Assembly: GCA_022605955.1 (NCBI GenBank)
Contig: JAKCOZ010000236.1
Location: forward strand, 186,001-250,000
Length of the DNA: 64,000 bases
Direction: 5' to 3'
Origin: Rallus limicola
Taxonomy: Eukaryota; Chordata; Aves; Gruiformes; Rallidae
The notes under the pieces are model-generated. The model was not told the origin of the DNA. It made no database searches and was given only the letters and a program-made list of their open reading frames with translations. The position numbers and the translations under genes are program-made. Shown here in pieces: positions 22,738-34,229 of this stretch; position 1 is the stretch's first letter, and each line of letters begins with the position of its first letter.

Positions 22738-24688
22738 TGTTAGGAGGTTTCAGACAAGCTATGCCTTTCAGGCCTAGCTTCTTTACTTTGGGAGTTATTG
22801 CTGGACGTTTAGCATGTTTTGAACTGCAGTCTGCTAGGGCCGAGAAAAGCACCGTAGGAGGTTCCAGGCATGTTCCCTCTTTCCAGGCAAAGGAAAAGGC
22901 TGAGAGCCAAAGTGACAGGGTCTGCTCGTGTGTCCTGTTAGGAGGTTTCAGACAAGCTATGCCTTTCAGGCCTAGCTTCTTTACTTTGGGAGTTATTGCT
23001 GGACGTTTAGCATGTTTTGAACTGCAGTCTGCTAGGGCCGAGAAAAGCACCGTAGGAGGTTCCAGGCATGTTCACTCTTTCCAGGCAAAGGAAAAGGCTG
23101 AGAGCCAAAGTGACAGGGTCTGCTCGTGTGTCCTGTTAGGAGGTTTCAGACAAGCTATGCCTTTCAGGCCTAGCTTCTTTACTTTGGGAGTTATTGCTGG
23201 ACGTTTAGCATGTTTTGAACTGCAGTCTGCTAGGGCCGAGAAAAGCACCGTAGGAGGTTCCAGGCATGTTCCCTCTTTCCAGGCAAAGGAAAAGGCTGAG
23301 AGCCAAAGTGACAGGGTCTGCTCGTGTGTCCTGTCAGGAGGTTTCAGACAAGCTATGCCTTTCAGGCCTAGCTTCTTTACTTTGGGAGTTATTGTTGGAC
23401 GTTTAGCATGTTTTGAACTGCAGTCTGCTAGGGCCGAGAAAAGCACCGTAGGAGGTTCCAGGCATGTTCCCTCTTTCCAGGCAAAGGAAAAGGCTGAGAG
23501 CCAAAGTGACAGGGTCTGCTCGTGTGTCCTGTTAGGAGGTTTCAGACAAGCTATGCCTTTCAGGCCTAGCTTCTTTACTTTGGGAGTTATTGCTGGACGT
23601 TTAGCATGTTTTGAACTGCAGTCTGCTAGGGCCGAGAAAAGAACCGTAGGAGGTTCCAGGCATGTTCCCTCTTTCCAGGCAAATGAAAAGGCTGAGAGCC
23701 AAAGTGACAGGGTCTGCTCGTGTGTCCTGTTAGGAGGTTTCAGACAAGCTATGCCTTTCAGTCCTAGCTTCTTTACTTTGGGAGTTATTGCTGGACGTTT
23801 AGCATGTTTTGAACTGCAGTCTGCTAGGGCCGAGAAAAGCACCGTAGGAGGTTCCAGGCATGTTCCCTCTTTCCAGGCAAAGGAAAAGGCTGAGAGCCAA
23901 AGTGACAGGGTCTGCTCGTGTGTCCTGTTAGGAGGTTTCAGACAAGCTATGCCTTTCAGGCCTAGCTTCTTTACTTTGGGAGTTATTGCTGGACGTTTAG
24001 CATGTTTTGAACTGCAGTCTGCTAGGGCCGAGAAAAGCACCGTAGGAGGTTCCAGGCATGTTCCCTCTTTCCAGGCAAAGGAAAAGGCTGAGAGCCAAAG
24101 TGACAGGGTCTGCTCGTGTGTCCTGTTAGGAGGTTTCAGACAAGCTATGCCTTTCAGGCCTAGCTTCTTTACTTTGGGAGTTATTGCTGGACGTTTAGCA
24201 TGTTTTGAACTGCAGTCTGCTAGGGCCGAGAAAAGCACCGTAGGAGGTTCCAGGCATGTTCCCTCTTTCCAGGCAAAGGAAAAGGCTGAGAGCCAAAGTG
24301 ACAGGGTCTGCTCGTGTGTCCTGTCAGGAGGTTTCGGAAAAGCTATGCCTTTCAGGCCTAGCTTCTTTACTTTGGGAGTTATTGCTGGACGTTTAGCATG
24401 TTTTGAACTGCAGTCTGCTAGGGCCGAGAAAAGCACCGTAGGAGGTTCCAGGCATGTTCCCTCTTTCCAGGCAAAGGAAAAGGCTGAGAGCCAAAGTGAC
24501 AGGGTCTGCTCATGTGTCCTGTTAGGAGGTTTCAGACAAGCTATGCCTTTCAGGCCTAGCTTCTTTACTTTGGGAGTTATTGCTGGACGTTTAGCATGTT
24601 TTGAACTGCAGTCTGCTAGGGCCGAGAAAAGCACCGTAGGAGGTTCCAGGCATGTTCCCTCTTTCCAGGCAAAGGAAAAGGCTGAGAG
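22738..24688 (+). repeat. 11-monomer HOR (first pair), copy 2
   Basis: This is the second copy at +2,178 bp with all six marker types retained. After 24688 it departs from copy 1: an extra AAGAACCG near 24829 is private, and the TGTTTGGGG deletion variant follows near 25512. Confidence 0.88.
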
Positions 24689-25799
24689 CCAAAGTGACAG
24701 GGTCTGCTCGTGTGTCCTGTTAGGAGGTTTCAGACAAGCTATGCCTTTCAGGCCTAGCTTCTTTACTTTGGGAGTTATTGCTGGACGTTTAGCATGTTTT
24801 GAACTGCAGTCTGCTAGGGCCGAGAAAAGAACCGTAGGAGGTTCCAGGCATGTTCCCTCTTTCCAGGCAAAGGAAAAGGCTGAGAGCCAAAGTGACAGGG
24901 TCTGCTCGTGTGTCCTGTTAGGAGGTTTCAGACAAGCTATGCCTTTCAGGCCTAGCTTCTTTACTTTGGGAGTTATTGCTGGACGTTTAGCATGTTTTGA
25001 ACTGCAGTCTGCTAGGGCCGAGAAAAGCACCGTAGGAGGTTCCAGGCATGTTCCCTCTTTCCAGGCAAAGGAAAAGGCTGAGAGCCAAAGTGACAGGGTC
25101 TGCTCGTGTGTCCTGTTAGGAGGTTTCAGACAAGCTATGCCTTTCAGGCCTAGCTTCTTTACTTTGGGAGTTATTGCTGGACGTTTAGCATGTTTTGAAC
25201 TGCAGTCTGCTAGGGCCGAGAAAAGCACCGTAGGAGGTTCCAGGCATGTTCCCTCTTTCCAGGCAAAGGAAAAGGCTGAGAGCCAAAGTGACAGGGTCTG
25301 CTCGTGTGTCCTGTTAGGAGGTTTCAGACAAGCTATGCCTTTCAGGCCTAGCTTCTTTACTTTGGGAGTTATTGCTGGACGTTTAGCATGTTTTGAACTG
25401 CAGTCTGCTAGGGCCGAGAAAAGCACCGTAGGAGGTTCCAGGCATGTTCCCTCTTTCCAGGCAAAGGAAAAGGCTGAGAGCCAAAGTGACAGGGTCTGCT
25501 CGTGTGTCCTGTTTGGGGTTTCAGACAAGCTATGCCTTTCAGGCCTAGCTTCTTTACTTTGGGAGTTATTGCTGGACGTTTAGCATGTTTTGAACTGCAG
25601 TCTGCTAGGGCCGAGAAAAGCACCGTAGGAGGTTCCAGGCATGTTCCCTCTTTCCAGGCAAAGGAAAAGGCTGAGAGCCAAAGTGACAGGGTCTGCTCGT
25701 GTGTCCTGTTAGGAGGTTTCAGACAAGCTATGCCTTTCAGGCCTAGCTTCTTTACTTTGGGAGTTATTGCTGGACGTTTAGCATGTTTTGAACTGCAGT

Positions 25800-27830
25800 C
25801 TGCTAGGGCCGAGAAAAGCACCGTAGGAGGTTCCAGGCATGTTCCCTCTTTCCAGGCAAAGGAAAAGGCTGAGAGCCAAAGTGACAGGGTCTGCTCGTGT
25901 GTCCTGTCAGGGGGTTTCAGACAAGCTATGCCTTTCAGGCCTAGCTTCTTTACTTTGGGAGTTATTGCTGGACGTTTAGCATGTTTTGAACTGCAGTCTG
26001 CTAGGGCCGAGAAAAGCACCGTAGGAGGTTCCAGGCATGTTCCCTCTTTCCAGGCAAAGGAAAAGGCTGAGAGCCAAAGTGACAGGGTCTGCTCGTGTGT
26101 CCTGTTAGGAGGTTTCAGACAAGCTATGCCTTTCATGCCTAGCTTCTTTACTTTGGGAGTTATTGCTGGACGTTTAGCATGTTTTGAACTGCAGTCTGCT
26201 AGGGCCGAGAAAAGCACCGTAGGAGGTTCCAGGCATGTTCCCTCTTTCCAGGCAAAGGAAAAGGCTGAGAGCCAAAGTGACAGGGTCTGATCGTGTGTCC
26301 TGTTAGGAGGTTTCAGACAAGCTATGCCTTTCAGGCCTAGCTTCTTTACTTTGGGAGTTATTGCTGGACGTTTAGCATGTTTTGAACTGCAGTCTGCTAG
26401 GGCCGAGAAAAGCACCGTAGGAGGTTCCAGGCATGTTCCCTCTTTCCAGGCAAAGGAAAAGGCTGAGAGCCAAAGTGACAGGGTCTGCTCGTGTGTCCTG
26501 TTAGGAGGTTTCAGACAAGCTATGCCTTTCAGGCCTAGCTTCTTTACTTTGGGAGTTATTGCTGGACGTTTAGCATGTTTTGAACTGCAGTCTGCTAGGG
26601 CCGAGAAAAGCACCGTAGGAGGTTCCAGGCATGTTCCCTCTTTCCAGGCAAAGGAAAAGGCTGAGAGCCAAAGTGACAGGGTCTGCTCGTGTGTCCTGTC
26701 AGGAGGTTTCGGACAAGCTATGCCTTTCAGGCCTAGCTTCTTTACTTTGGGAGTTATTGCTGGACGTTTAGCATGTTTTGAACTGCAGTCTGCTAGGGCC
26801 GAGAAAAGCACCGTAGGAGGTTCCAGGCATGTTCCCTCTTTCCAGGCAAAGGAAAAGGCTGAGAGCCAAAGTGACAGGGTCTGCTCGTGTGTCCTGTTAG
26901 GAGGTTTCAGACAAACTATGCCTTTCAGGCCTAGCTTCTTTACTTTGGGAGTTATTGCTGGACGTTTAGCATGTTTTGAACTGCAGTCTGCTAGGGCCGA
27001 GAAAAGAACCGTAGGAGGTTCCAGGCATGTTCCCTCTTTCCAGGCAAATGAAAAGGCTGAGAGCCAAAGTGACAGGGTCTGCTCGTGTGTCCTGTTAGGA
27101 GGTTTCAGACAAGCTATGCCTTTCAGTCCTAGCTTCTTTACTTTGGGAGTTATTGCTGGACGTTTAGCATGTTTTGAACTGCAGTCTGCTAGGGCCGAGA
27201 AAAGCACCGTAGGAGGTTCCAGGCATGTTCCCTCTTTCCAGGCAAAGGAAAAGGCTGAGAGCCAAAGTGACAGGGTCTGCTCGTGTGTCCTGTTAGGAGG
27301 TTTCAGACAAGCTATGCCTTTCAGGCCTAGCTTCTTTACTTTGGGAGTTATTGCTGGACGTTTAGCATGTTTTGAACTGCAGTCTGCTAGGGCCGAGAAA
27401 AGCACCGTAGGAGGTTCCAGGAATGTTCCCTCTTTCCAGGCAAAGGAAAAGGCTGAGAGCCAAAGTGACAGGGTCTGCTCGTGTGTCCTGTTAGGAGGTT
27501 TCAGACGAGCTATGCCTTTCAGGCCTAGCTTCTTTACTTTGGGAGTTATTGCTGGACGTTTAGCATGTTTTGAACTGCAGTCTGCTAGGGCCGAGAAAAG
27601 CACCGTAGGAGGTTCCAGGCATGTTCCCTCTTTCCAGGCAAAGGAAAAGGCTGAGAGCCAAAGTGACAGGGTCTGCTCGTGTGTCCTGTCAGGAGGTTTC
27701 AGACAAGCTATGCCTTTCAGGCCTAGCTTCTTTACTTTGGGAGTTATTGCTGGACGTTTAGCATGTTTTGAACTGCAGTCTGCTAGGGCCGAGAAAAGCA
27801 CCGTAGGAGGTTCCAGGCATGTTCCCTCTT
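25800..27830 (+). repeat. 10-monomer HOR (second region), copy 1
   Basis: Markers repeat exactly 1,980 bp (10 x 198) later: A179G near 25912/27892, TTTCATGCC at 26131/28111, TTTCGGAC near 26708/28688, ACAAACTATG near 26911/28891, AAGAACCG with AAATGAAA at 27004/28984, CAGTCC near 27125/29105, AGGAATG near 27420/29400 and AGACGAGC near 27505/29485. Private to this copy are T175C near 25909 and TCTGATCG near 26288. Confidence 0.88.
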
Positions 27831-29810
27831 TCCAGGCAAAGGAAAAGGCTGAGAGCCAAAGTGACAGGGTCTGCTCGTGTGTCCTGTTAGGGGGTTTCAG
27901 ACAAGCTATGCCTTTCAGGCCTAGCTTCTTTACTTTGGGAGTTATTGCTGGACGTTTAGCATGTTTTGAACTGCAGTCTGCTAGGGCCGAGAAAAGCACC
28001 GTAGGAGGTTCCAGGCATGTTCCCTCTTTCCAGGCAAAGGAAAAGGCTGAGAGCCAAAGTGACAGGGTCTGCTCGTGTGTCCTGTTAGGAGGTTTCAGAC
28101 AAGCTATGCCTTTCATGCCTAGCTTCTTTACTTTGGGAGTTATTGCTGGACGTTTAGCATGTTTTGAACTGCAGTCTGCTAGGGCCGAGAAAAGCACCGT
28201 AGGAGGTTCCAGGCATGTTCCCTCTTTCCAGGCAAAGGAAAAGGCTGAGAGCCAAAGTGACAGGGTCTGCTCGTGTGTCCTGTTAGGAGGTTTCAGACAA
28301 GCTATGCCTTTCAGGCCTAGCTTCTTTACTTTGGGAGTTATTGATGGACGTTTAGCATGTTTTGAACTGCAGTCTGCTAGGGCCGAGAAAAGCACCGTAG
28401 GAGGTTCCAGGCATGTTCCCTCTTTCCAGGCAAAGGAAAAGGCTGAGAGCCAAAGTGACAGGGTCTGCTCGTGTGTCCTGTTAGGAGGTTTCAGACAAGC
28501 TATGCCTTTCAGGCCTAGCTTCTTTACTTTGGGAGTTATTGCTGGACGTTTAGCATGTTTTGAACTGCAGTCTGCTAGGGCCGAGAAAAGCACCGTAGGA
28601 GGTTCCAGGCATGTTCCCTCTTTCCAGGCAAAGGAAAAGGCTGAGAGCCAAAGTGACAGGGTCTGCTCGTGTGTCCTGTCAGGAGGTTTCGGACAAGCTA
28701 TGCCTTTCAGGCCTAGCTTCTTTACTTTGGGAGTTATTGCTGGACGTTTAGCATGTTTTGAACTGCAGTCTGCTAGGGCCGAGAAAAGCACCGTAGGAGG
28801 TTCCAGGCATGTTCCCTCTTTCCAGGCAAAGGAAAAGGCTGAGAGCCAAAGTGACAGGGTCTGCTCGTGTGTCCTGTTAGGAGGTTTCAGACAAACTATG
28901 CCTTTCAGGCCTAGCTTCTTTACTTTGGGAGTTATTGCTGGACGTTTAGCATGTTTTGAACTGCAGTCTGCTAGGGCCGAGAAAAGAACCGTAGGAGGTT
29001 CCAGGCATGTTCCCTCTTTCCAGGCAAATGAAAAGGCTGAGAGCCAAAGTGACAGGGTCTGCTCGTGTGTCCTGTTAGGAGGTTTCAGACAAGCTATGCC
29101 TTTCAGTCCTAGCTTCTTTACTTTGGGAGTTATTGCTGGACGTTTAGCATGTTTTGAACTGCAGTCTGCTAGGGCCGAGAAAAGCACCGTAGGAGGTTCC
29201 AGGCATGTTCCCTCTTTCCAGGCAAAGGAAAAGGCTGAGAGCCAAAGTGACAGGGTCTGCTCGTGTGTCCTGTTAGGAGGTTTCAGACAAGCTATGCCTT
29301 TCAGGCCTAGCTTCTTTACTTTGGGAGTTATTGCTGGACGTTTAGCATGTTTTGAACTGCAGTCTGCTAGGGCCGAGAAAAGCACCGTAGGAGGTTCCAG
29401 GAATGTTCCCTCTTTCCAGGCAAAGGAAAAGGCTGAGAGCCAAAGTGACAGGGTCTGCTCGTGTGTCCTGTTAGGAGGTTTCAGACGAGCTATGCCTTTC
29501 AGGCCTAGCTTCTTTACTTTGGGAGTTATTGCTGGACGTTTAGCATGTTTTGAACTGCAGTCTGCTAGGGCCGAGAAAAGCACCGTAGGAGGTTCCAGGC
29601 ATGTTCCCTCTTTCCAGGCAAAGGAAAAGGCTGAGAGCCAAAGTGACAGGGTCTGCTCGTGTGTCCTGTCAGGAGGTTTCAGACAAGCTATGCCTTTCAG
29701 GCCTAGCTTCTTTACTTTGGGAGTTATTGCTGGACGTTTAGCATGTTTTGAACTGCAGTCTGCTAGGGCCGAGAAAAGCACCGTAGGAGGTTCCAGGCAT
29801 GTTCCCTCTT
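27831..29810 (+). repeat. 10-monomer HOR (second region), copy 2
   Basis: This is the second copy of the 1,980-bp unit. It carries a private TTGATGG near 28342. At its right edge the A179G monomer expected near 29872 is instead consensus, so a third copy does not follow. Confidence 0.88.
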
Positions 29811-30060
29811 TCCAGGCAAAGGAAAAGGCTGAGAGCCAAAGTGACAGGGTCTGCTCGTGTGTCCTGTTAGGAGGTTTCAGACAAGCTATGCCTTTCAGGC
29901 CTAGCTTCTTTACTTTGGGAGTTATTGCTGGACGTTTAGCATGTTTTGAACTGCAGTCTGCTAGGGCCGAGAAAAGCACCGTAGGAGGTTCCAGGCATGT
30001 TCCCTCTTTCCAGGCAAAGGAAAAGGCTGAGAGCCAAAGTGACAGGGTCTGCTCGTGTGT

Positions 30061-32243
30061 CCTGTCAGGAGGTTTCGGACAAGCTATGCCTTTCAGGCCT
30101 AGCTTCTTTACTTTGGGAGTTATTGTTGGACGTTTAGCATGTTTTGAACTGCAGTCTGCTAGGGCCGAGAAAAGCACCGTAGGAGGTTCCAGGCATGTTC
30201 CCTCTTTCCAGGCAAAGGAAAAGGCTGAGAGCCAAAGTGACAGGGTCTGCTCGTGTGTCCTGTTAGGAGGTTTCAGACAAGCTATGCCTTTCAGGCCTAG
30301 CTTCTTTACTTTGGGAGTTATTGCTGGACGTTTAGCATGTTTTGAACTGCAGTCTGCTAGGGCCGAGAAAAGAACCGTAGGAGGTTCCAGGCATGTTCCC
30401 TCTTTCCAGGCAAATGAAAAGGCTGAGAGCCAAAGTGACAGGGTCTGCTCGTGTGTCCTGTTAGGAGGTTTCAGACAAGCTATGCCTTTCAGTCCTAGCT
30501 TCTTTACTTTGGGAGCTATTGCTGGACGTTTAGCATGTTTTGAACTGCAGTCTGCTAGGGCCGAGAAAAGCACCGTAGGAGGTTCCAGGCATGTTCCCTC
30601 TTTCCAGGCAAAGGAAAAGGCTGAGAGCCAAAGTGACAGGGTCTGCTCGTGTGTCCTGTTAGGAGGTTTCAGACAAGCTATGCCTTTCAGGCCTAGCTTC
30701 TTTACTTTGGGAGTTATTGCTGGACGTTTAGCATGTTTTGAACTGCAGTCTGCTAGGGCCGAGAAAAGCACCGTAGGAGGTTCCAGGCATGTTCCCTCTT
30801 TCCAGGCAAAGGAAAAGGCTGAGAGCCAAAGTGACAGGGTCTGCTCGTGTGTCCTGTTAGGAGGTTTCAGACAAGCTATGCCTTTCAGGCCTAGCTTCTT
30901 TACTTTGGGAGTTATTGCTGGACGTTTAGCATGTTTTGAACTGCAGTCTGCTAGGGCCGAGAAAAGCACCGTAGGAGGTTCCAGGCATGTTCCCTCTTTC
31001 CAGGCAAAGGAAAAGGCTGAGAGCCAAAGTGACAGGGTCTGCTCGTGTGTCCTGTCAGGAGGTTTCAGACAAGCTATGCCTTTCAGGCCTAGCTTCTTTA
31101 CTTTGGGAGTTATTGCTGGACGTTTAGCATGTTTTGAACTGCAGTCTGCTAGGGCCGAGAAAAGCACCGTAGGAGGTTCCAGGCATGTTCCCTCTTTCCA
31201 GGCAAAGGAAAAGGCTGAGAGCCAAAGTGACAGGGTCTGCTCATGTGTCCTGTTAGGAGGTTTCAGACAAGCTATGCCTTTCAGGCCTAGCTTCTTTACT
31301 TTGGGAGTTATTGCTGGACGTTTAGCATGTTTTGAACTGCAGTCTGCTAGGGCCGAGAAAAGCACCGTAGGAGGTTCCAGGCATGTTCCCTCTTTCCAGG
31401 CAAAGGAAAAGGCTGAGAGCAAAAGTGACAGGGTCTGCTCGTGTGTCCTGTTAGGAGGTTTCAGACAAGCTATGCCTTTCAGGCCTAGCTTCTTTACTTT
31501 GGGAGTTATTGCTGGACGTTTAGCATGTTTTGAACTGCAGTCTGCTAGGGCCGAGAAAAGCACCGTAGGAGGTTCCAGGCATGTTCCCTCTTTCCAGGCA
31601 AAGGAAAAGGCTGAGAGCCAAAGTGACAGGGTCTGCTCGTGTGTCCTGTTAGGAGGTTTCAGACAAGCTATGCCTTTCAGGCCTAGCTTCTTTACTTTGG
31701 GAGTTATTGCTGGACGTTTAGCATGTTTTGAACTGCAGTCTGCTAGGGCCGAGAAAAGCACCGTAGGAGGTTCCAGGCATGTTCCCTCTTTCCAGGCAAA
31801 GGAAAAGGCTGAGAGCCAAAGTGACAGGGTCTGCTCGTGTGTCCTGTTAGGAGGTTTCAGACAAGCTATGCCTTTCAGGCCTAGCTTCTTTACTTTGGGA
31901 GTTATTGCTGGACGTTTAGCATGTTTTGAACTGCAGTCTGCTAGGGCCGAGAAAAGCACCGTAGGAGGTTCCAGGCATGTTCCCTCTTTCCAGGCAAAGG
32001 AAAAGGCTGAGAGCCAAAGTGACAGGGTCTGCTCGTGTGTCCTGTTAGGAGGTTTCAGACAAGCTATGCCTTTCAGGCCTAGCTTCTTTACTTTGGGAGT
32101 TATTGCTGGACGTTTAGCATGTTTTGAACTGCAGTCTGCTAGGGCCGAGAAAAGCACCGTAGGAGGTTCCAGGCATGTTCCCTCTTTCCAGGCAAAGGAA
32201 AAGGCTGAGAGCCAAAGTGACAGGGTCTGCTCGTGTGTCCTGT
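30061..32243 (+). repeat. Mosaic block related to both 11-mer copies
   Basis: ATTGTTGG at 30122, AAGAACCG at 30370, CTCATG at 31240 and GAGCAAAAG at 31420 lie at the same internal distances (248, 1,118 and 1,298 bp) as in the copy starting at 21213. TGTTTGGGG near 32243 lies 2,111 bp after ATTGTTGG-plus-offset, as in the copy starting at 23391. The GAGCAAAAG marker is absent from that second copy, and TTTCGGAAAAG is absent here. The block therefore combines features private to each of the two earlier copies. Confidence 0.75.
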
Positions 32244-34229
32244 TTGGGGTTTCAGACAAGCTATGCCTTTCAGGCCTAGCTTCTTTACTTTGGGAGTTAT
32301 TGCTGGACGTTTAGCATGTTTTGAACTGCAGTCTGCTAGGGCCGAGAAAAGCACCGTAGGAGGTTCCAGGCATGTTCCCTCTTTCCAGGCAAAGGAAAAG
32401 GCTGAGAGCCAAAGTGACAGGGTCTGCTCGTGTGTCCTGTTAGGAGGTTTCAGACAAGCTATGCCTTTCAGGCCTAGCTTCTTTACTTTGGGAGTTATTG
32501 CTGGACGTTTAGCATGTTTTGAACTGCAGTCTGCTAGGGCCGAGAAAAGCACCGTAGGAGGTTCCAGGCATGTTCCCTCTTTCCAGGCAAAGGAAAAGGC
32601 TGAGAGCCAAAGTGACAGGGTCTGCTCGTGTGTCCTGTCAGGAGGTTTCGGACAAGCTATGCCTTTCAGGCCTAGCTTCTTTACTTTGGGAGTTATTGTT
32701 GGACGTTTAGCATGTTTTGAACTGCAGTCTGCTAGGGCCGAGAAAAGCACCGTAGGAGGTTCCAGGCATGTTCCCTCTTTCCAGGCAAAGGAAAAGGCTG
32801 AGAGCCAAAGTGACAGGGTCTGCTCGTGTGTCCTGTCAGGAGGTTTCGGAAAAGCTATGCCTTTCAGGCCTAGCTTCTTTACTTTGGGAGTTATTGCTGG
32901 ACGTTTAGCATGTTTTGAACTGCAGTCTGCTAGGGCCGAGAAAAGCACCGTAGGAGGTTCCAGGCATGTTCCCTCTTTCCAGGCAAAGGAAAAGGCTGAG
33001 AGCCAAAGTGACAGGGTCTGCTCGTGTGTCCTGTTAGGAGGTTTCAGACAAGCTATGCCTTTCAGGCCTAGCTTCTTTACTTTGGGAGTTATTGCTGGAC
33101 GTTTAGCATGTTTTGAACTGCAGTCTGCTAGGGCCGAGAAAAGCACCGTAGGAGGTTCCAGGCATGTTCCCTCTTTCCAGGCAAAGGAAAAGGCTGAGAG
33201 CCAAAGTGACTGGGTCTGCTCGTGTGTCCTGTTAGGAGGTTTCAGACAAGCTATGCCTTTCAGGCCTAGCTTCTTTACTTTGGGAGTTATTGCTGGACGT
33301 TTAGCATGTTTTGAACTGCAGTCTGCTAGGGCCGAGAAAAGCACCGTAGGAGGTTCCAGGCATGTTCCCTCTTTCCAGGCAAAGGAAAAGGCTGAGAGCC
33401 AAAGTGACAGGGTCTGCTCGTGTGTCCTGTTAGGAGGTTTCAGACAAGCTATGCCTTTCAGGCCTAGCTTCTTTACTTTGGGAGTTATTGCTGGACGTTT
33501 AGCATGTTTTGAACTGCAGTCTGCTAGGGCCGAGAAAAGCACCGTAGGAGGTTCCAGGCATGTTCCCTCTTTCCAGGCAAAGGAAAAGGCTGAGAGCCAA
33601 AGTGACAGGGTCTGCTCGTGTGTCCTGTTAGGAGGTTTCAGACAAGCTATGCCTTTCAGGCCTAGCTTCTTTACTTTGGGAGTTATTGCTGGACGTTTAG
33701 CATGTTTTGAACTGCAGTCTGCTAGGGCCGAGAAAAGCACCGTAGGAGGTTCCAGGCATGTTCCCTCTTTCCAGGCAAAGGAAAAGGCTGAGAGCCAAAG
33801 TGACAGGGTCTGCTCGTGTGTCCTGTTAGGACGTTTCAGACAAGCTATGCCTTTCAGGCCTAGCTTCTTTACTTTGGGAGTTATTGCTGGACGTTTAGCA
33901 TGTTTTGAACTGCAGTCTGCTAGGGCCGAGAAAAGAACCGTAGGAGGTTCCAGGCATGTTCCCTCTTTCCAGGCAAAGGAAAAGGCTGAGAGCCAAAGTG
34001 ACAGGGTCTGCTCGTGTGTCCTGTTAGGGGGTTTCAGACAAGCTATGCCTTTCAGGCCTAGCTTCTTTACTTTGGGAGTTATTGCTGGACGTTTAGCATG
34101 TTTTGAACTGCAGTCTGCTAGGGCCGAGAAAAGCACCGTAGGAGGTTCCAGGCATGTTCCCTCTTTCCAGGCAAAGGAAAAGGCTGAGAGCCAAAGTGAC
34201 AGGGTCTGCTCGTGTGTCCTGTTAGGGGG
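32244..34229 (+). repeat. Satellite stretch without a clean tandem HOR
   Basis: This stretch is about ten monomers. ATTGTTGG at 32695 is 2,573 bp (13 monomers - 1) after the one at 30122. TTTCGGAAAAG follows one monomer later instead of five, so monomers have been lost relative to the 11-mer. GGACGTTTC near 33830 and AAGAACCG near 33933 are adjacent and have no partner at +2,178. Confidence 0.6.
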
